DNA from: Ardenticatenaceae bacterium
GTDB taxonomy: Bacteria; Chloroflexota; Anaerolineae; Promineifilales; Promineifilaceae
DNA: 64,000 nucleotides
Reading direction: 5' to 3'
Assembly (NCBI GenBank): GCA_020634315.1
Contig: JACKBV010000001.1
Span: 273,758 to 337,757 of the forward strand
In this document: positions 25,346 to 33,123 of the stretch, one piece after another
How the letters are laid out: the number at the start of each line of letters is the position of its first letter
Position numbering within the stretch: the stretch's first letter is position 1
Notes under the pieces: model-generated
What the model saw: the letters and a program-made list of their open reading frames with translations, nothing else
Databases searched by the model: none
Told to the model about the DNA's origin: nothing
Made by a program: the position numbers and the translations under genes

Positions 25346-26413
25346 TTACTTCCGTTTCATGGCCTTTTCGGCATGATGAACATCTTGCAGCAAGCGCTTG
25401 GCATTGCCATCATAGTCGCGCCAATCTACTTCATTCTGCGTCAATTTCAGCAGCACACTGGTTAAAGCTATATTCACCGGAGTGGGGATGCCCACCTTTT
25501 CGCCAGCTCTGGCAATGGCGCCATTGTGATAAATCACTTCTGTCTGGCCTTTGCCGGCCATGAGGTCAATATGAAACGAGGGCATTTTGTCGCCACGCCC
25601 TTTGGCAACCATTTGGGTGAGGAATGGCTTGAGGATGAGTTTGGGCGCTCGCTTAACGGCCGTTGCCAGTTTCGTGGCTGGCGAACCGGGCAAATCAATC
25701 ACCTTAATCTTCATCTTGTCCATCACATCAATCGCTTCCCGCAGCATCCTGATCTCCAGCTCAAAGAGCGGATCAATCTTGTAAATAGCTCCCGGCGACC
25801 GATTCAAAATTGCCGAACTGGCATTGCCAACGATGTTCAAAAGCGCCTTCGACCATTTCATAGACCGATAATCGGCTACATATTCCGTAGGAATACCGGC
25901 CACTTCAAATAAGCTCACCCATTTTTTGATATTTTGTCCGGCTTGCGTGGGAGCCAACCCCAGCCCCCGATCCACGCGCTCCACAATAAGGCGGTTGGTC
26001 GTCTCTTTGCTAATCGGTGTGGTCAGCGAGCCAGCTATAATGCGCTCTGCGCCATATTGTTTGACGAGCTGCTGCTCCACACCAATGCCATTTTGAATGG
26101 CGATAATCGGTGGCGGTTCCGGGCAAAAGGCGACCAGGTGATCCAATGCGGAATGTAGATCATAGGATTTCATGGTCATGACAATCAGGTCATAATTGGC
26201 CGGTTCAATGCCGGTAAATGCTTGTGTGATGGAAGTTAAGGCGACAGGTTGTGTGCGGATTGTCTCGCCATCTTCGGTCAGGAAAAGACCGCCATTGTTG
26301 ATAGCTTCCGCGGTGATCTCACGCGTTACCAGTGTCAGCGTATGTCCATGTTGGGCCAGACGCGCACCTAAATAGCCGCCGACTGCGCCTGCGCCATAAA
26401 TCAGGATTTTCAT
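25346..26413 (-). CDS. panE: 2-dehydropantoate 2-reductase family protein
   Basis: This NADP-dependent ketopantoate reductase-family protein has about 355 residues. The Rossmann motif is IYGAGAVGGYLGARLA, the ligand-binding Lys/Asn region is TMKSYD and IAQNGIG, and the helical C-terminal domain carries the catalytic Lys in SMKWSKALLNIVGN. The reaction would reduce ketopantoate to pantoate on the way to coenzyme A. At 355 residues it is longer than E. coli PanE (about 303), so the substrate may differ. I start it at ATG 26413 with AGGTGA 5 nt upstream, leaving 1 nt after fmt. Confidence 0.8.
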   Translation of the reverse strand: MKILIYGAGAVGGYLGARLAQHGHTLTLVTREITAEAINNGGLFLTEDGETIRTQPVALTSITQAFTGIEPANYDLIVMTMKSYDLHSALDHLVAFCPEPPPIIAIQNGIGVEQQLVKQYGAERIIAGSLTTPISKETTNRLIVERVDRGLGLAPTQAGQNIKKWVSLFEVAGIPTEYVADYRSMKWSKALLNIVGNASSAILNRSPGAIYKIDPLFELEIRMLREAIDVMDKMKIKVIDLPGSPATKLATAVKRAPKLILKPFLTQMVAKGRGDKMPSFHIDLMAGKGQTEVIYHNGAIARAGEKVGIPTPVNIALTSVLLKLTQNEVDWRDYDGNAKRLLQDVHHAEKAMKRK

Positions 26414-26414
26414 A

Positions 26415-27362
26415 TTATTCACCTAGTTTACTGCCAATAAAATCAGGTTGACCGCGCACAAAATCTTGGACAGCGATGGCACGCTTGCCTGCTAATTGCA
26501 CGGTTTGCAAAGCCAGCCCACCGGAAACGGTTAAGACCAGCACACTGGTTTGTCCATTTGGGCTAGTGCGCTGCACCACTTCGCCAGGATGCCCGGCTGG
26601 TAAATCGCGCAGGACAGGCTCGGCTTCCAAAATTTTGAGCTGTACACCTTTCCAGGTGGTGTAAGCGCCAGGCCACGGGGTCATGGCGCGTATGTGGCGA
26701 TCTAATTCAACGGCCGTTTTCCCCCACCGCAGCGTCCCTTCATCTTTTTGGATCATCGGGGCGTAGGTAAAGGCGTTATCATCTTGGGGGATAGCCGGAA
26801 GGCGACCACTGATAACGTCCGGCAGGTAAGTGCGCAGCACTTGTCCGCCTAAATCAGCCAGCCGGTCGTGGAGGGAAGCGGCCGTTTCTCGTGGGCGAAT
26901 GGGAATGGCTTGCTGCACATACGTTGGGCCAGTGTCTAGCCCCACGTCCATTTTCATCAAGGTCACACCCGTTTCTGTATCCCCAGCCATGATGGCATAT
27001 TGAATGGGGGCAGCGCCGCGCCAGCGCGGCAGCAGCGAAGCATGCACATTCAAACAGCCGAGCGGCGGCAGATCGAGAACGTGGGCACGCAAAATCTGGC
27101 CGAAGGCAGCGACGACGATCAGGTCTGGCTGCCATTCCTGAAGGGGAACGGCCGTTTCTTCTTTGCGCAACGATTTAGGCTGATAAACAGGAATACCGGC
27201 GGCAATGGCTACTTCTTTTACCGGTGAAGGGCGTAGTTGGCGACCACGTCCAGCAGGACGATCCGGCTGAGTAACCACACCAACAACATTTTGTGTGGCA
27301 ATCAAGGCCTGGAGGCTGGGGACGGCAAACTCAGGCGTCCCCATGAACACGATTCTTGTCAT
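26415..27362 (-). CDS. fmt: Methionyl-tRNA formyltransferase
   Basis: This 315-residue enzyme formylates initiator Met-tRNA with 10-formyl-THF. It has the N-terminal start IVFMGTPEFAVPSL, the formyl-transfer motif with conserved Asn, His and Asp (CLNVHASLLPRWRGAAPIQ and the later GLDTGP), and the C-terminal OB-like tRNA-binding domain (about 205-315). Its length matches E. coli Fmt. The usual partner def is not adjacent. It leads an operon with the panE-like and GDPD genes. The formate-THF ligase at 37604 supplies the same cofactor pool. Confidence 0.95.
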   Translation of the reverse strand: MTRIVFMGTPEFAVPSLQALIATQNVVGVVTQPDRPAGRGRQLRPSPVKEVAIAAGIPVYQPKSLRKEETAVPLQEWQPDLIVVAAFGQILRAHVLDLPPLGCLNVHASLLPRWRGAAPIQYAIMAGDTETGVTLMKMDVGLDTGPTYVQQAIPIRPRETAASLHDRLADLGGQVLRTYLPDVISGRLPAIPQDDNAFTYAPMIQKDEGTLRWGKTAVELDRHIRAMTPWPGAYTTWKGVQLKILEAEPVLRDLPAGHPGEVVQRTSPNGQTSVLVLTVSGGLALQTVQLAGKRAIAVQDFVRGQPDFIGSKLGE

Positions 27363-27409
27363 AATAACATTCTAGCACGCTGTTTACAGGAGTGGCAAAT
27401 AGTTGCATA

Positions 27410-27438
27410 TTGACGTCAGGCATGTTGCTTCATACAAT
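27410..27438 (+). promoter_or_regulatory. Sigma-70-type promoter before the DUF4013 gene
   Basis: TTGACG at 27410-27415 and TACAAT at 27433-27438 are separated by exactly 17 bp. Transcription would start about 45 nt before the ATG at 27490. Confidence 0.65.
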
Positions 27439-27489
27439 GACGCCAACTAATAAATCTGTAGTGTATTTAGGTTAGATAAGGAGAGAAAA

Positions 27490-28212
27490 ATGGATATTAC
27501 CAAAGGGTTTACCTTTATTACAGAAGACGAACGTTGGTTGACAAAAGTCGGCATTGGCGCAGCCATCATGCTGGTTTCCATGCTGCTGTTTGGCATCCCG
27601 ATGCTTCTCCTGGTTGGCTATCAACTGGCTGTAACACGCAATGTGATGAATGGAGAAAAGCAACCCTTGCCAGAGTGGGACGATTTTGGCAAATATTTTA
27701 TGGATGGGCTTTACATCACATTGGCGCGTCTGGTATACACACTGCCATTTTGGCTGCTGGTGTGCATCGGTACCGCAATCACAGTGCTGCCGGCAATTGG
27801 TGCAGAATCGGCCAGTGATGAAGTGGCCGGTTTGTTGGCAGGGACAGCAGTCATTGTTTGGGTGATTTTGGGCTGTCTTGGGCTTCTACTGGGTTTGGCC
27901 CTCTTTTTCATCGCCCCCGCAATTAGCATCCAATATGTGCGTACCGGCGAATTAGGCGCATGCTTCCGGTTCGGTGAAGTGATCGCCATTGCCCGTGAAA
28001 ACATGGGCGACATTATCCTCGTTGCCGTAGCTTTAATTGTTGTCAATTTCGTTGTGCAAGCAGTGATCGGTGCCTTAGGAGCTACTGGCTGTGGTTTGAT
28101 TATCGCCATTCCACTGGCATGGGTTGTCTACCCCTGGATTTCGCTGAGTGCCGGGCACCTTTACGGCCAAATCGCAGCAAAAATAGAGGGAAAGGGCATG
28201 GCAGCCTACTAG
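27490..28212 (+). CDS. DUF4013 membrane protein
   Basis: This 240-residue integral membrane protein has about five or six helices and the DUF4013 pattern: PLPEWDDFGKYFMDGL after the first helix, Pro-rich cytosolic turns, and a C-terminal PWISLSAGHLYGQIA. Members occur widely in archaea and Chloroflexota and have no established function. AAGGAGAG precedes the ATG. It is a single-gene unit with a clear promoter upstream and a strong terminator downstream. Confidence 0.85.
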   Translation: MDITKGFTFITEDERWLTKVGIGAAIMLVSMLLFGIPMLLLVGYQLAVTRNVMNGEKQPLPEWDDFGKYFMDGLYITLARLVYTLPFWLLVCIGTAITVLPAIGAESASDEVAGLLAGTAVIVWVILGCLGLLLGLALFFIAPAISIQYVRTGELGACFRFGEVIAIARENMGDIILVAVALIVVNFVVQAVIGALGATGCGLIIAIPLAWVVYPWISLSAGHLYGQIAAKIEGKGMAAY

Positions 28213-28249
28213 AAACAGGCATTCGCTCATCATCCCATCCTTCAAAATG

Positions 28250-28281
28250 AAAAAGGCGCACCCAATTGGGTGCGCCTTTTT
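28250..28281. terminator. Bidirectional intrinsic terminator
   Basis: A 16-bp perfect palindrome (AAAAAGGCGCACCCAA and its complement) gives a GC-rich stem with an A-run on one side and a T-run on the other. It sits between convergent genes ending at 28212 and 28301 and can serve both. Confidence 0.92.
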
Positions 28282-28300
28282 GCGGGAGGAAAGAGGATGA

Positions 28301-29389
28301 TTAACTGTTATTCTTGATGTCTGTCGGGTCATCGACCGGCAGCGTTTCGAGAACAGATGATATTTTGCCAGGGTCCTCGTATATCGTGATGTCCGGATCG
28401 TCATTGGACGCCTGCACCGGATAAGGACGCGTGCCAAATTGGGTTAGCATTACCGCGCCTAAGCCGATGGCAAAGAGGATGCCACTGACCAATCCAAACA
28501 GGGGCAGGAAAGCATCTAACAGACCTAACCCCAAGGTCATCAGCATGGTACCGACGGCGGCTGTCATGGGCAGAGACCGGTTCTTTAATTTGAGCGGGTC
28601 TGCCAGCCATTGTCCAGCCAGGCTGCCAACGCCAATCCAGCCAAAGATGAGCGCGGCGGCGAAGCCGATAGCCAAAGCAATGACAACGCCAAAGCCCAGG
28701 ATACCGATGCAAACAATGAGCAAGATAGCCGAAATGATGCTGAGTAGGGCAATGATGGAGGGGACGGCTACGGCCGTTAACAACCCCACCGCACCACTGG
28801 CAACCGGCTTCCGCTGCACCGCCGTCTGCACCTGCCGCAAATGATTGGGCAGCAGCGAAGCGGCCGCAAAGGCAAGCGCACCCAGCACCAGGCTGTTGAT
28901 TGCCGCTTCGGCAACATCGCCAAAGAAGCTGCGGTCACGGGACGGCCGTTCCACATGCACATCTTGGGCAGGCGCTACCGAATCAAAACCCCTATCTTCA
29001 GCAATCGACCCAATGGTCGAGAAAAAGTTATCCAGCTCATCAATGCTAGAACAGCTTAAGCCAGATTCTGTTTCATCCGTGAGGGTGCCATTCATAAGCA
29101 CACACTCGCCATGGATAACGGCCGTACCAGTTGCTTCCAAATCACCATTGAAGAGAACAATATCGCCGTTCACTTCACCAGCAACCTGGGCATCACCATT
29201 AAAAACAACAACATTCCCGTTAACCGTGGCACCCTCTTCGACTTGCAGATCTTCACCAAATACAGTGACGTCATTATTGATGACCTCACCAGCTTCCACA
29301 ACCGTATCGAACGAAGGCGCAGCCAGAGCAACACCGGTCGGTACGGTCATCACCAACAAGATAATTGCGAGAATTGCAAAACGTTTCAT
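28301..29389 (-). CDS. Secreted bactofilin-like (polymer-forming) membrane protein
   Basis: This 362-residue protein has a signal peptide ending near GVALA, then a beta-helix-like region (about 30-120) with short repeats of the form G-x-V-x-G-x-V-V-V-F-N-G-D. That pattern is seen in bactofilin or polymer-forming cytoskeletal domains. A central loop follows, then four or more hydrophobic helices (about 175-325) and an acidic tail. Combining an exported polymerising domain with a membrane domain suggests an envelope scaffold or stress sensor. It follows an anti-sigma gene and an ECF sigma gene, in that order, so it is probably under the same control. AAGGAGAAAG precedes the ATG. Confidence 0.75.
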   Translation of the reverse strand: MKRFAILAIILLVMTVPTGVALAAPSFDTVVEAGEVINNDVTVFGEDLQVEEGATVNGNVVVFNGDAQVAGEVNGDIVLFNGDLEATGTAVIHGECVLMNGTLTDETESGLSCSSIDELDNFFSTIGSIAEDRGFDSVAPAQDVHVERPSRDRSFFGDVAEAAINSLVLGALAFAAASLLPNHLRQVQTAVQRKPVASGAVGLLTAVAVPSIIALLSIISAILLIVCIGILGFGVVIALAIGFAAALIFGWIGVGSLAGQWLADPLKLKNRSLPMTAAVGTMLMTLGLGLLDAFLPLFGLVSGILFAIGLGAVMLTQFGTRPYPVQASNDDPDITIYEDPGKISSVLETLPVDDPTDIKNNS

Positions 29390-29462
29390 GACGCTTTCTC
29401 CTTACTGTTGAATTTGCCGCGTACCTTCCGCAGTCTATCCATACAAAGCATATAAAAATCCA

Positions 29463-30026
29463 CTAACTATTCAGCGAACGTACACGAGTCAGGCTCATGC
29501 TCGGCCAGCCAATCAACTGCCGGTAAACGCCACTCCACACAGACACAATACCAATCATGACCAGTAACCAACCTAAAACGGCCGGTTGTTGGACAACAAA
29601 TTCGCCCAGGCCATTCAACAACGCATTCAACACAGCACCAATCACTTGGACAATTTGCGCAGCGCTTTGAATAAGGCTGCTCACAACCCCTGGTTGTGTC
29701 ACCACTGAACCATACTGGCTGATTGCCCATATACCAATCAATATTGGCAATGTGCCACTGAACAGCAGCAGCATATAAATGGCACCAATCAGCCCAACCC
29801 GATAACGGGTATTGGGCAGACGCGCCAGGGTGCGCTGTGTGAAATCCGCTGCCGGACTGAGCAACGGTGTCTGGCGAAAGAGCTGGTCAATTGTTAACAA
29901 TGCCTGCCATTCGCGCATGCAAGGTGGGCATACTCGCAAATGATCGGCCAGCAGTGGCTGTTGCTCATCTGCCAGCTCGCCATCGAGCGCCTCCATCATC
30001 ATGACATAGATCTCTTCGTGTTCCAT
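29463..30026 (-). CDS. Anti-sigma factor with zinc-finger domain
   Basis: This is a 187-residue zf-HC2-type anti-sigma factor. The cytosolic N-terminus has the His-x3-Cys-x2-Cys motif in DHLRVCPPCMREW, which wraps an ECF sigma factor. Hydrophobic helices follow at about 97-120 and 155-175, so it spans the membrane. It lies 28 nt after the sigma gene, the standard sigma/anti-sigma arrangement. Release of the sigma factor would follow an envelope signal, possibly involving the bactofilin-like protein encoded next. Confidence 0.85.
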   Translation of the reverse strand: MEHEEIYVMMMEALDGELADEQQPLLADHLRVCPPCMREWQALLTIDQLFRQTPLLSPAADFTQRTLARLPNTRYRVGLIGAIYMLLLFSGTLPILIGIWAISQYGSVVTQPGVVSSLIQSAAQIVQVIGAVLNALLNGLGEFVVQQPAVLGWLLVMIGIVSVWSGVYRQLIGWPSMSLTRVRSLNS

Positions 30027-30054
30027 CAGCTACCTCTTCTTAATCTTCTCTTCT

Positions 30055-30645
30055 TTAAATGGCTACGGCCGTTTCCATTGCCGGATCCAAGCCATATTGC
30101 ATACCAACTTCGGCAAGCTGTCGCCGGGCGCGGAATAAACGGGACTTAATGGCGCTAACACTGGTGTCCATCATTTCGGCAATCTCTTCATAAGACAAAT
30201 CGTGCCAATAACGCAGCACAACCGTTTGCCGATAATCTTCTGGCAGCTCTTGCAAAAGAGCCTGCACCATGTCCTGCTGTTCTTGAATGAGCACTTGCGC
30301 CTCTGGCCCCTTTGAACTTTGCGTTTTGAGGGCCGGGTGTGGTGGCAATGGCTCATCAATTGATAACAACAACGCCCGCCGTTTCCGAATCACATCAATG
30401 CAGTAATTTGATGTAATCGACAAAATCCACGTACTAAATTTGTGCGCCGGGTTATAGGTGTCCAGACGTGTGTAAGCGCGTATAAACGCTTCCTGTGCGG
30501 CCTCTTCCGCTTCGCCAGAATTATTGAGCATGCGGTAGGCCAGGTTATACACAGGCGTCTGGTAAGCTTCGATCAAATGACCGAATGCCGTTTTATCACC
30601 TTTTCTGGCTTGTTCGAGCCAAACCTGTTCCTCGTTCACTTCCAA
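30055..30645 (-). CDS. ECF RNA polymerase sigma factor
   Basis: This 196-residue group 4 sigma factor has region 2 (about 20-90, with AFGHLIEAYQ and the DNA-melting helix FSTWILSITSNYCIDVIRKR) and region 4 (about 130-185, with LPEDYRQTVVLRYW and the helix-turn-helix SYEEIAEMMDTSVSAIKSRL). A linker of about 35 residues separates them. It directs RNA polymerase to its own regulon, probably including this operon. The upstream region 30646-30789 would hold its promoter, but I cannot define the recognition sequence. Confidence 0.92.
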   Translation of the reverse strand: MEVNEEQVWLEQARKGDKTAFGHLIEAYQTPVYNLAYRMLNNSGEAEEAAQEAFIRAYTRLDTYNPAHKFSTWILSITSNYCIDVIRKRRALLLSIDEPLPPHPALKTQSSKGPEAQVLIQEQQDMVQALLQELPEDYRQTVVLRYWHDLSYEEIAEMMDTSVSAIKSRLFRARRQLAEVGMQYGLDPAMETAVAI

Positions 30646-30695
30646 TCTCCTAAATGTTCACCACCCATTACGCAGTCGGTTTACAAAGGTTGCAC

Positions 30696-30758
30696 AAAAA
30701 AAGAAAAACGACGGAAAACGCGGAATTTGCTAAAAAGCGACCGTGTTGTCCGTCGTTT
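30696..30758 (-). terminator. Possible terminator after thrC
   Basis: The arms AAACGACGGA (30706-30715) and TCCGTCGTTT (30749-30758) are perfect complements around a 33-nt loop. On the minus strand the stem runs into a T-rich tract (A-run at 30696-30702 on the plus strand). The loop is long, so this is only moderately convincing. It lies between the thrC stop and the sigma gene start. Confidence 0.45.
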
Positions 30759-30789
30759 AGTCGATTGGTTGATTGTTGTCGTCAGTCGC

Positions 30790-31851
30790 TTAGCGGTCCT
30801 GGTGGGTCAGGTATGCTTCGAGGGCGTCTACGTTGGCGGAGAGAGTTTTGGGGGAGGATGCCTGGTCAACGGCCGTTCCTGGGTCTTTCAAACCATGACC
30901 GGTGAGCACGCAAACGGCCGTTTTATCGACCGGGTCAATCGCCCCTTGTTCAATTTGCTGTTTAAGGGCGGCAATCCCCGTGGCCGAAGCTGGCTCCACA
31001 AAAATCCCTTCCAATTTTGCCAACATGTGCCAGCTCGCCAAAATATCAGCATCAGAAACGGCCGTAATAATGCCGCCCGACTCATCCAACGCCTGCAACG
31101 CTTGCCGCCATCGTGCCGGGTTGCCAATGCGAATCGCCGTGGCAATAGTTTCCGGCTTAGACACCACCTCTCCCTTCACAATGGGCGCAGAACCGGCTGC
31201 CTGTCCGCCTAAAATTTGTGGCAGCCCCTTGCCATACTGCTGATACCCCATCCAATATGCGGTGATATTACCGGCGTTGCCCACCGGCAAACAGTGCCAA
31301 TCTGGCGCATGTCCATCAAGCTGATCGCAAATCTCAAACGAACCGGTCTTTTGCCCTTCCAGCCGCCAGGGATTGATCGAATTGACCAGAACAATGGGCT
31401 GCCGCTCCACAATTTCGCGCACCATGTTCAAGCCATCATCAAACGAGCCATCTATACTGATAACTTCTGCGCCATAAGCCAGGCTGGCGGCCAATTTACC
31501 CAGAGCAATTTTCCCTTCGGGAACCAGCACCAGACAGCGCAGTCCGGCACGCGCTGCATAAGCAGCGGCGCTGGCCGCCGTATTGCCCGTGCTGGCACAA
31601 ATAACCGTCTTGGCTCCTTCGTGTACCGCCTGCGTAATGGCGGCCGTCATGCCCCGATCTTTAAAAGACCCGGTCGGATTAAGCCCCTCATATTTCAAGT
31701 AAAGCTTCAATCTCGCCTTGGGTGCAATCGTTTCCGCCAGCCGATCCGCCCGGATCAATGGCGTATTGCCTTCATTTAAGGTGATGACCCGCACATTTTC
31801 AGCAAACGGCAGGTGTTTACGGTAAGTGTGAATAATGCCTTGCCAACTCAT
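30790..31851 (-). CDS. thrC: Threonine synthase
   Basis: This 353-residue PLP enzyme turns O-phospho-homoserine into threonine. The PLP Lys is Lys64 in GSFKDRGM, and the phosphate-binding loop and ICASTGNTAASAAAYAARAG segment match threonine synthase and not threonine dehydratase. The N-terminal EGNTPLI motif and the length match the shorter bacterial class typical of Bacillus and Chloroflexota. The other threonine genes (hom, thrB) are not adjacent. It is a single-gene unit. Confidence 0.92.
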   Translation of the reverse strand: MSWQGIIHTYRKHLPFAENVRVITLNEGNTPLIRADRLAETIAPKARLKLYLKYEGLNPTGSFKDRGMTAAITQAVHEGAKTVICASTGNTAASAAAYAARAGLRCLVLVPEGKIALGKLAASLAYGAEVISIDGSFDDGLNMVREIVERQPIVLVNSINPWRLEGQKTGSFEICDQLDGHAPDWHCLPVGNAGNITAYWMGYQQYGKGLPQILGGQAAGSAPIVKGEVVSKPETIATAIRIGNPARWRQALQALDESGGIITAVSDADILASWHMLAKLEGIFVEPASATGIAALKQQIEQGAIDPVDKTAVCVLTGHGLKDPGTAVDQASSPKTLSANVDALEAYLTHQDR

Positions 31852-31868
31852 AACGATCCATTATATAC

Positions 31869-31904
31869 CAAAAAAGAAGCCTGGCTTCTACGGCCAGGCT
31901 TCTT
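31869..31904 (-). terminator. Intrinsic terminator after the LysM lipoprotein gene
   Basis: On the minus strand AGAAGCCTGGC pairs with GCCAGGCTTCT around a 7-nt loop, followed by six T. It lies 30 nt after the LysM gene stop and just before thrC. Confidence 0.9.
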
Positions 31905-31933
31905 GCTTATTTATCAAGGAAAAGGGGTTCGCC

Positions 31934-32908
31934 TCATCCGCCAGGAATAACCAATGTTTGTCCTACATAAATGACATAGGGTGATTCCAGGCCATTTGCC
32001 TCGGCAATGGTCGGCCAGGCAACACCATACTGTAAGGAGATGAGGAACAATGTTTCGCCCGTTTTAACAACATGGGTGAACTGCGGCGTGGGGCCAGGTG
32101 TGCTCACCGGAATTTTAATGATTTGCCCGGCAACAATCTGGTTGGGGTTAACAATGCCATTTGCTTCGGCAATTTGTATCCAACTAAGCCCATATTTCAG
32201 CCCAATGCGGAACAGGTTATCGCCAGCCTGAACGGTGTAGGTCGTTTCTGTGGCGGGCGATGGCGTTGGTTCAGGGGTCGGCTCGGCGGAAGCTGTTGCA
32301 CTGCCGGGGAGCTTCAAAACTTGCCCAATTTTGATGTCATTGGGGTTGCTAAGGCCATTAAGTTCGGCCAGTGTCACCCAGGAAACGCCATATTGCAAAC
32401 CGATGCGATAGAGGTTTTCTCCGGTGACAACGGTGTGCGTGTCGGGCATGGTGGCGTTGGTTTCGGCCGTATCTGTTGCTGTTTCTTCGGTTGTCTCGGC
32501 AACAGGTGTTTCCGCGCTGGTGTCTGTTTCAGCAACGGCCGTTTCCTCGGCTGCCGGCTCTTCTTCTGTGCTATCAGGCATCGGCGTAGCCGTTGGTGTC
32601 TCTTCAATGCGTGGCGTGTCACTCTCTTCAGCAGATTCTTCGCCTTCCGGAGCAGGATAGGCAGAAGTAGCCTCATCACCGGCGGCCGCATCGGTACTGC
32701 TTTCGCCAGTATTTGCTTCCGTGCCAGTTTCATCTGCCGGAGTCGTGTCGTCCGTTACCACATCTTCTGCACGCGTTTCATCGGTTGCGGTGTTATTGGT
32801 TTCGGTATTGTTTGACTGTGAAAACGGCCGTACACATCCGCCCAATACCAAAGAAACAACCAACAAAAGTGCGAGTAGGGAGAAAATACGTCGTTGGGAA
32901 ATCATCAT
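31934..32908 (-). CDS. Lipoprotein with three LysM domains
   Basis: This surface lipoprotein of about 324 residues has a signal peptide ending in the lipobox VLGGC, then a long acidic Thr/Glu/Ala-rich low-complexity region (about 30-160). Three LysM repeats follow (about 160-203, 220-265, 277-321), each with the pattern G-x-x-L-[FY]-x-I-x-x-x-Y-G and ending I-x-x-G-Q-x-[IL]-x-[IL]-P. LysM domains bind peptidoglycan or chitin-like glycans, so it would link the membrane to the cell wall. No catalytic domain is present. ATG 32908 has AGGAGG 4 nt upstream; the in-frame ATG at 32938 is less likely. A terminator follows the gene. Confidence 0.88.
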   Translation of the reverse strand: MMISQRRIFSLLALLLVVSLVLGGCVRPFSQSNNTETNNTATDETRAEDVVTDDTTPADETGTEANTGESSTDAAAGDEATSAYPAPEGEESAEESDTPRIEETPTATPMPDSTEEEPAAEETAVAETDTSAETPVAETTEETATDTAETNATMPDTHTVVTGENLYRIGLQYGVSWVTLAELNGLSNPNDIKIGQVLKLPGSATASAEPTPEPTPSPATETTYTVQAGDNLFRIGLKYGLSWIQIAEANGIVNPNQIVAGQIIKIPVSTPGPTPQFTHVVKTGETLFLISLQYGVAWPTIAEANGLESPYVIYVGQTLVIPGG

Positions 32909-33048
32909 TGCACCTCCTTGCCAGCTTGCAACAAACAACCCCTCACAAGCAGCAAAATTTTTTGGCGTAAATGCAAAAGCAACCCTTTCATTTCAACATA
33001 ATATAGCACGAATGCTTCTTTACGTAAAGTAATGGCAGAGTGGCGCAT

Positions 33049-33108
33049 TTAGCCCCTGTCTGGAGCTGGCAGCGTCACAGTTGCAAGAGGCTCGCAGACA
33101 AGGGCTAA
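33049..33108. repeat. Long-range inverted repeat downstream of hutU
   Basis: TTAGCCCCTGTCTG (33049-33062) and CAGACAAGGGCTAA (33095-33108) pair over 14 bp with one mismatch around a 32-nt loop. No T-run follows on either strand. It lies 15 nt after the hutU stop and could be a processing or 3'-stability element. Confidence 0.5.
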
Positions 33109-33123
33109 GAAGAAGCCATCTCA

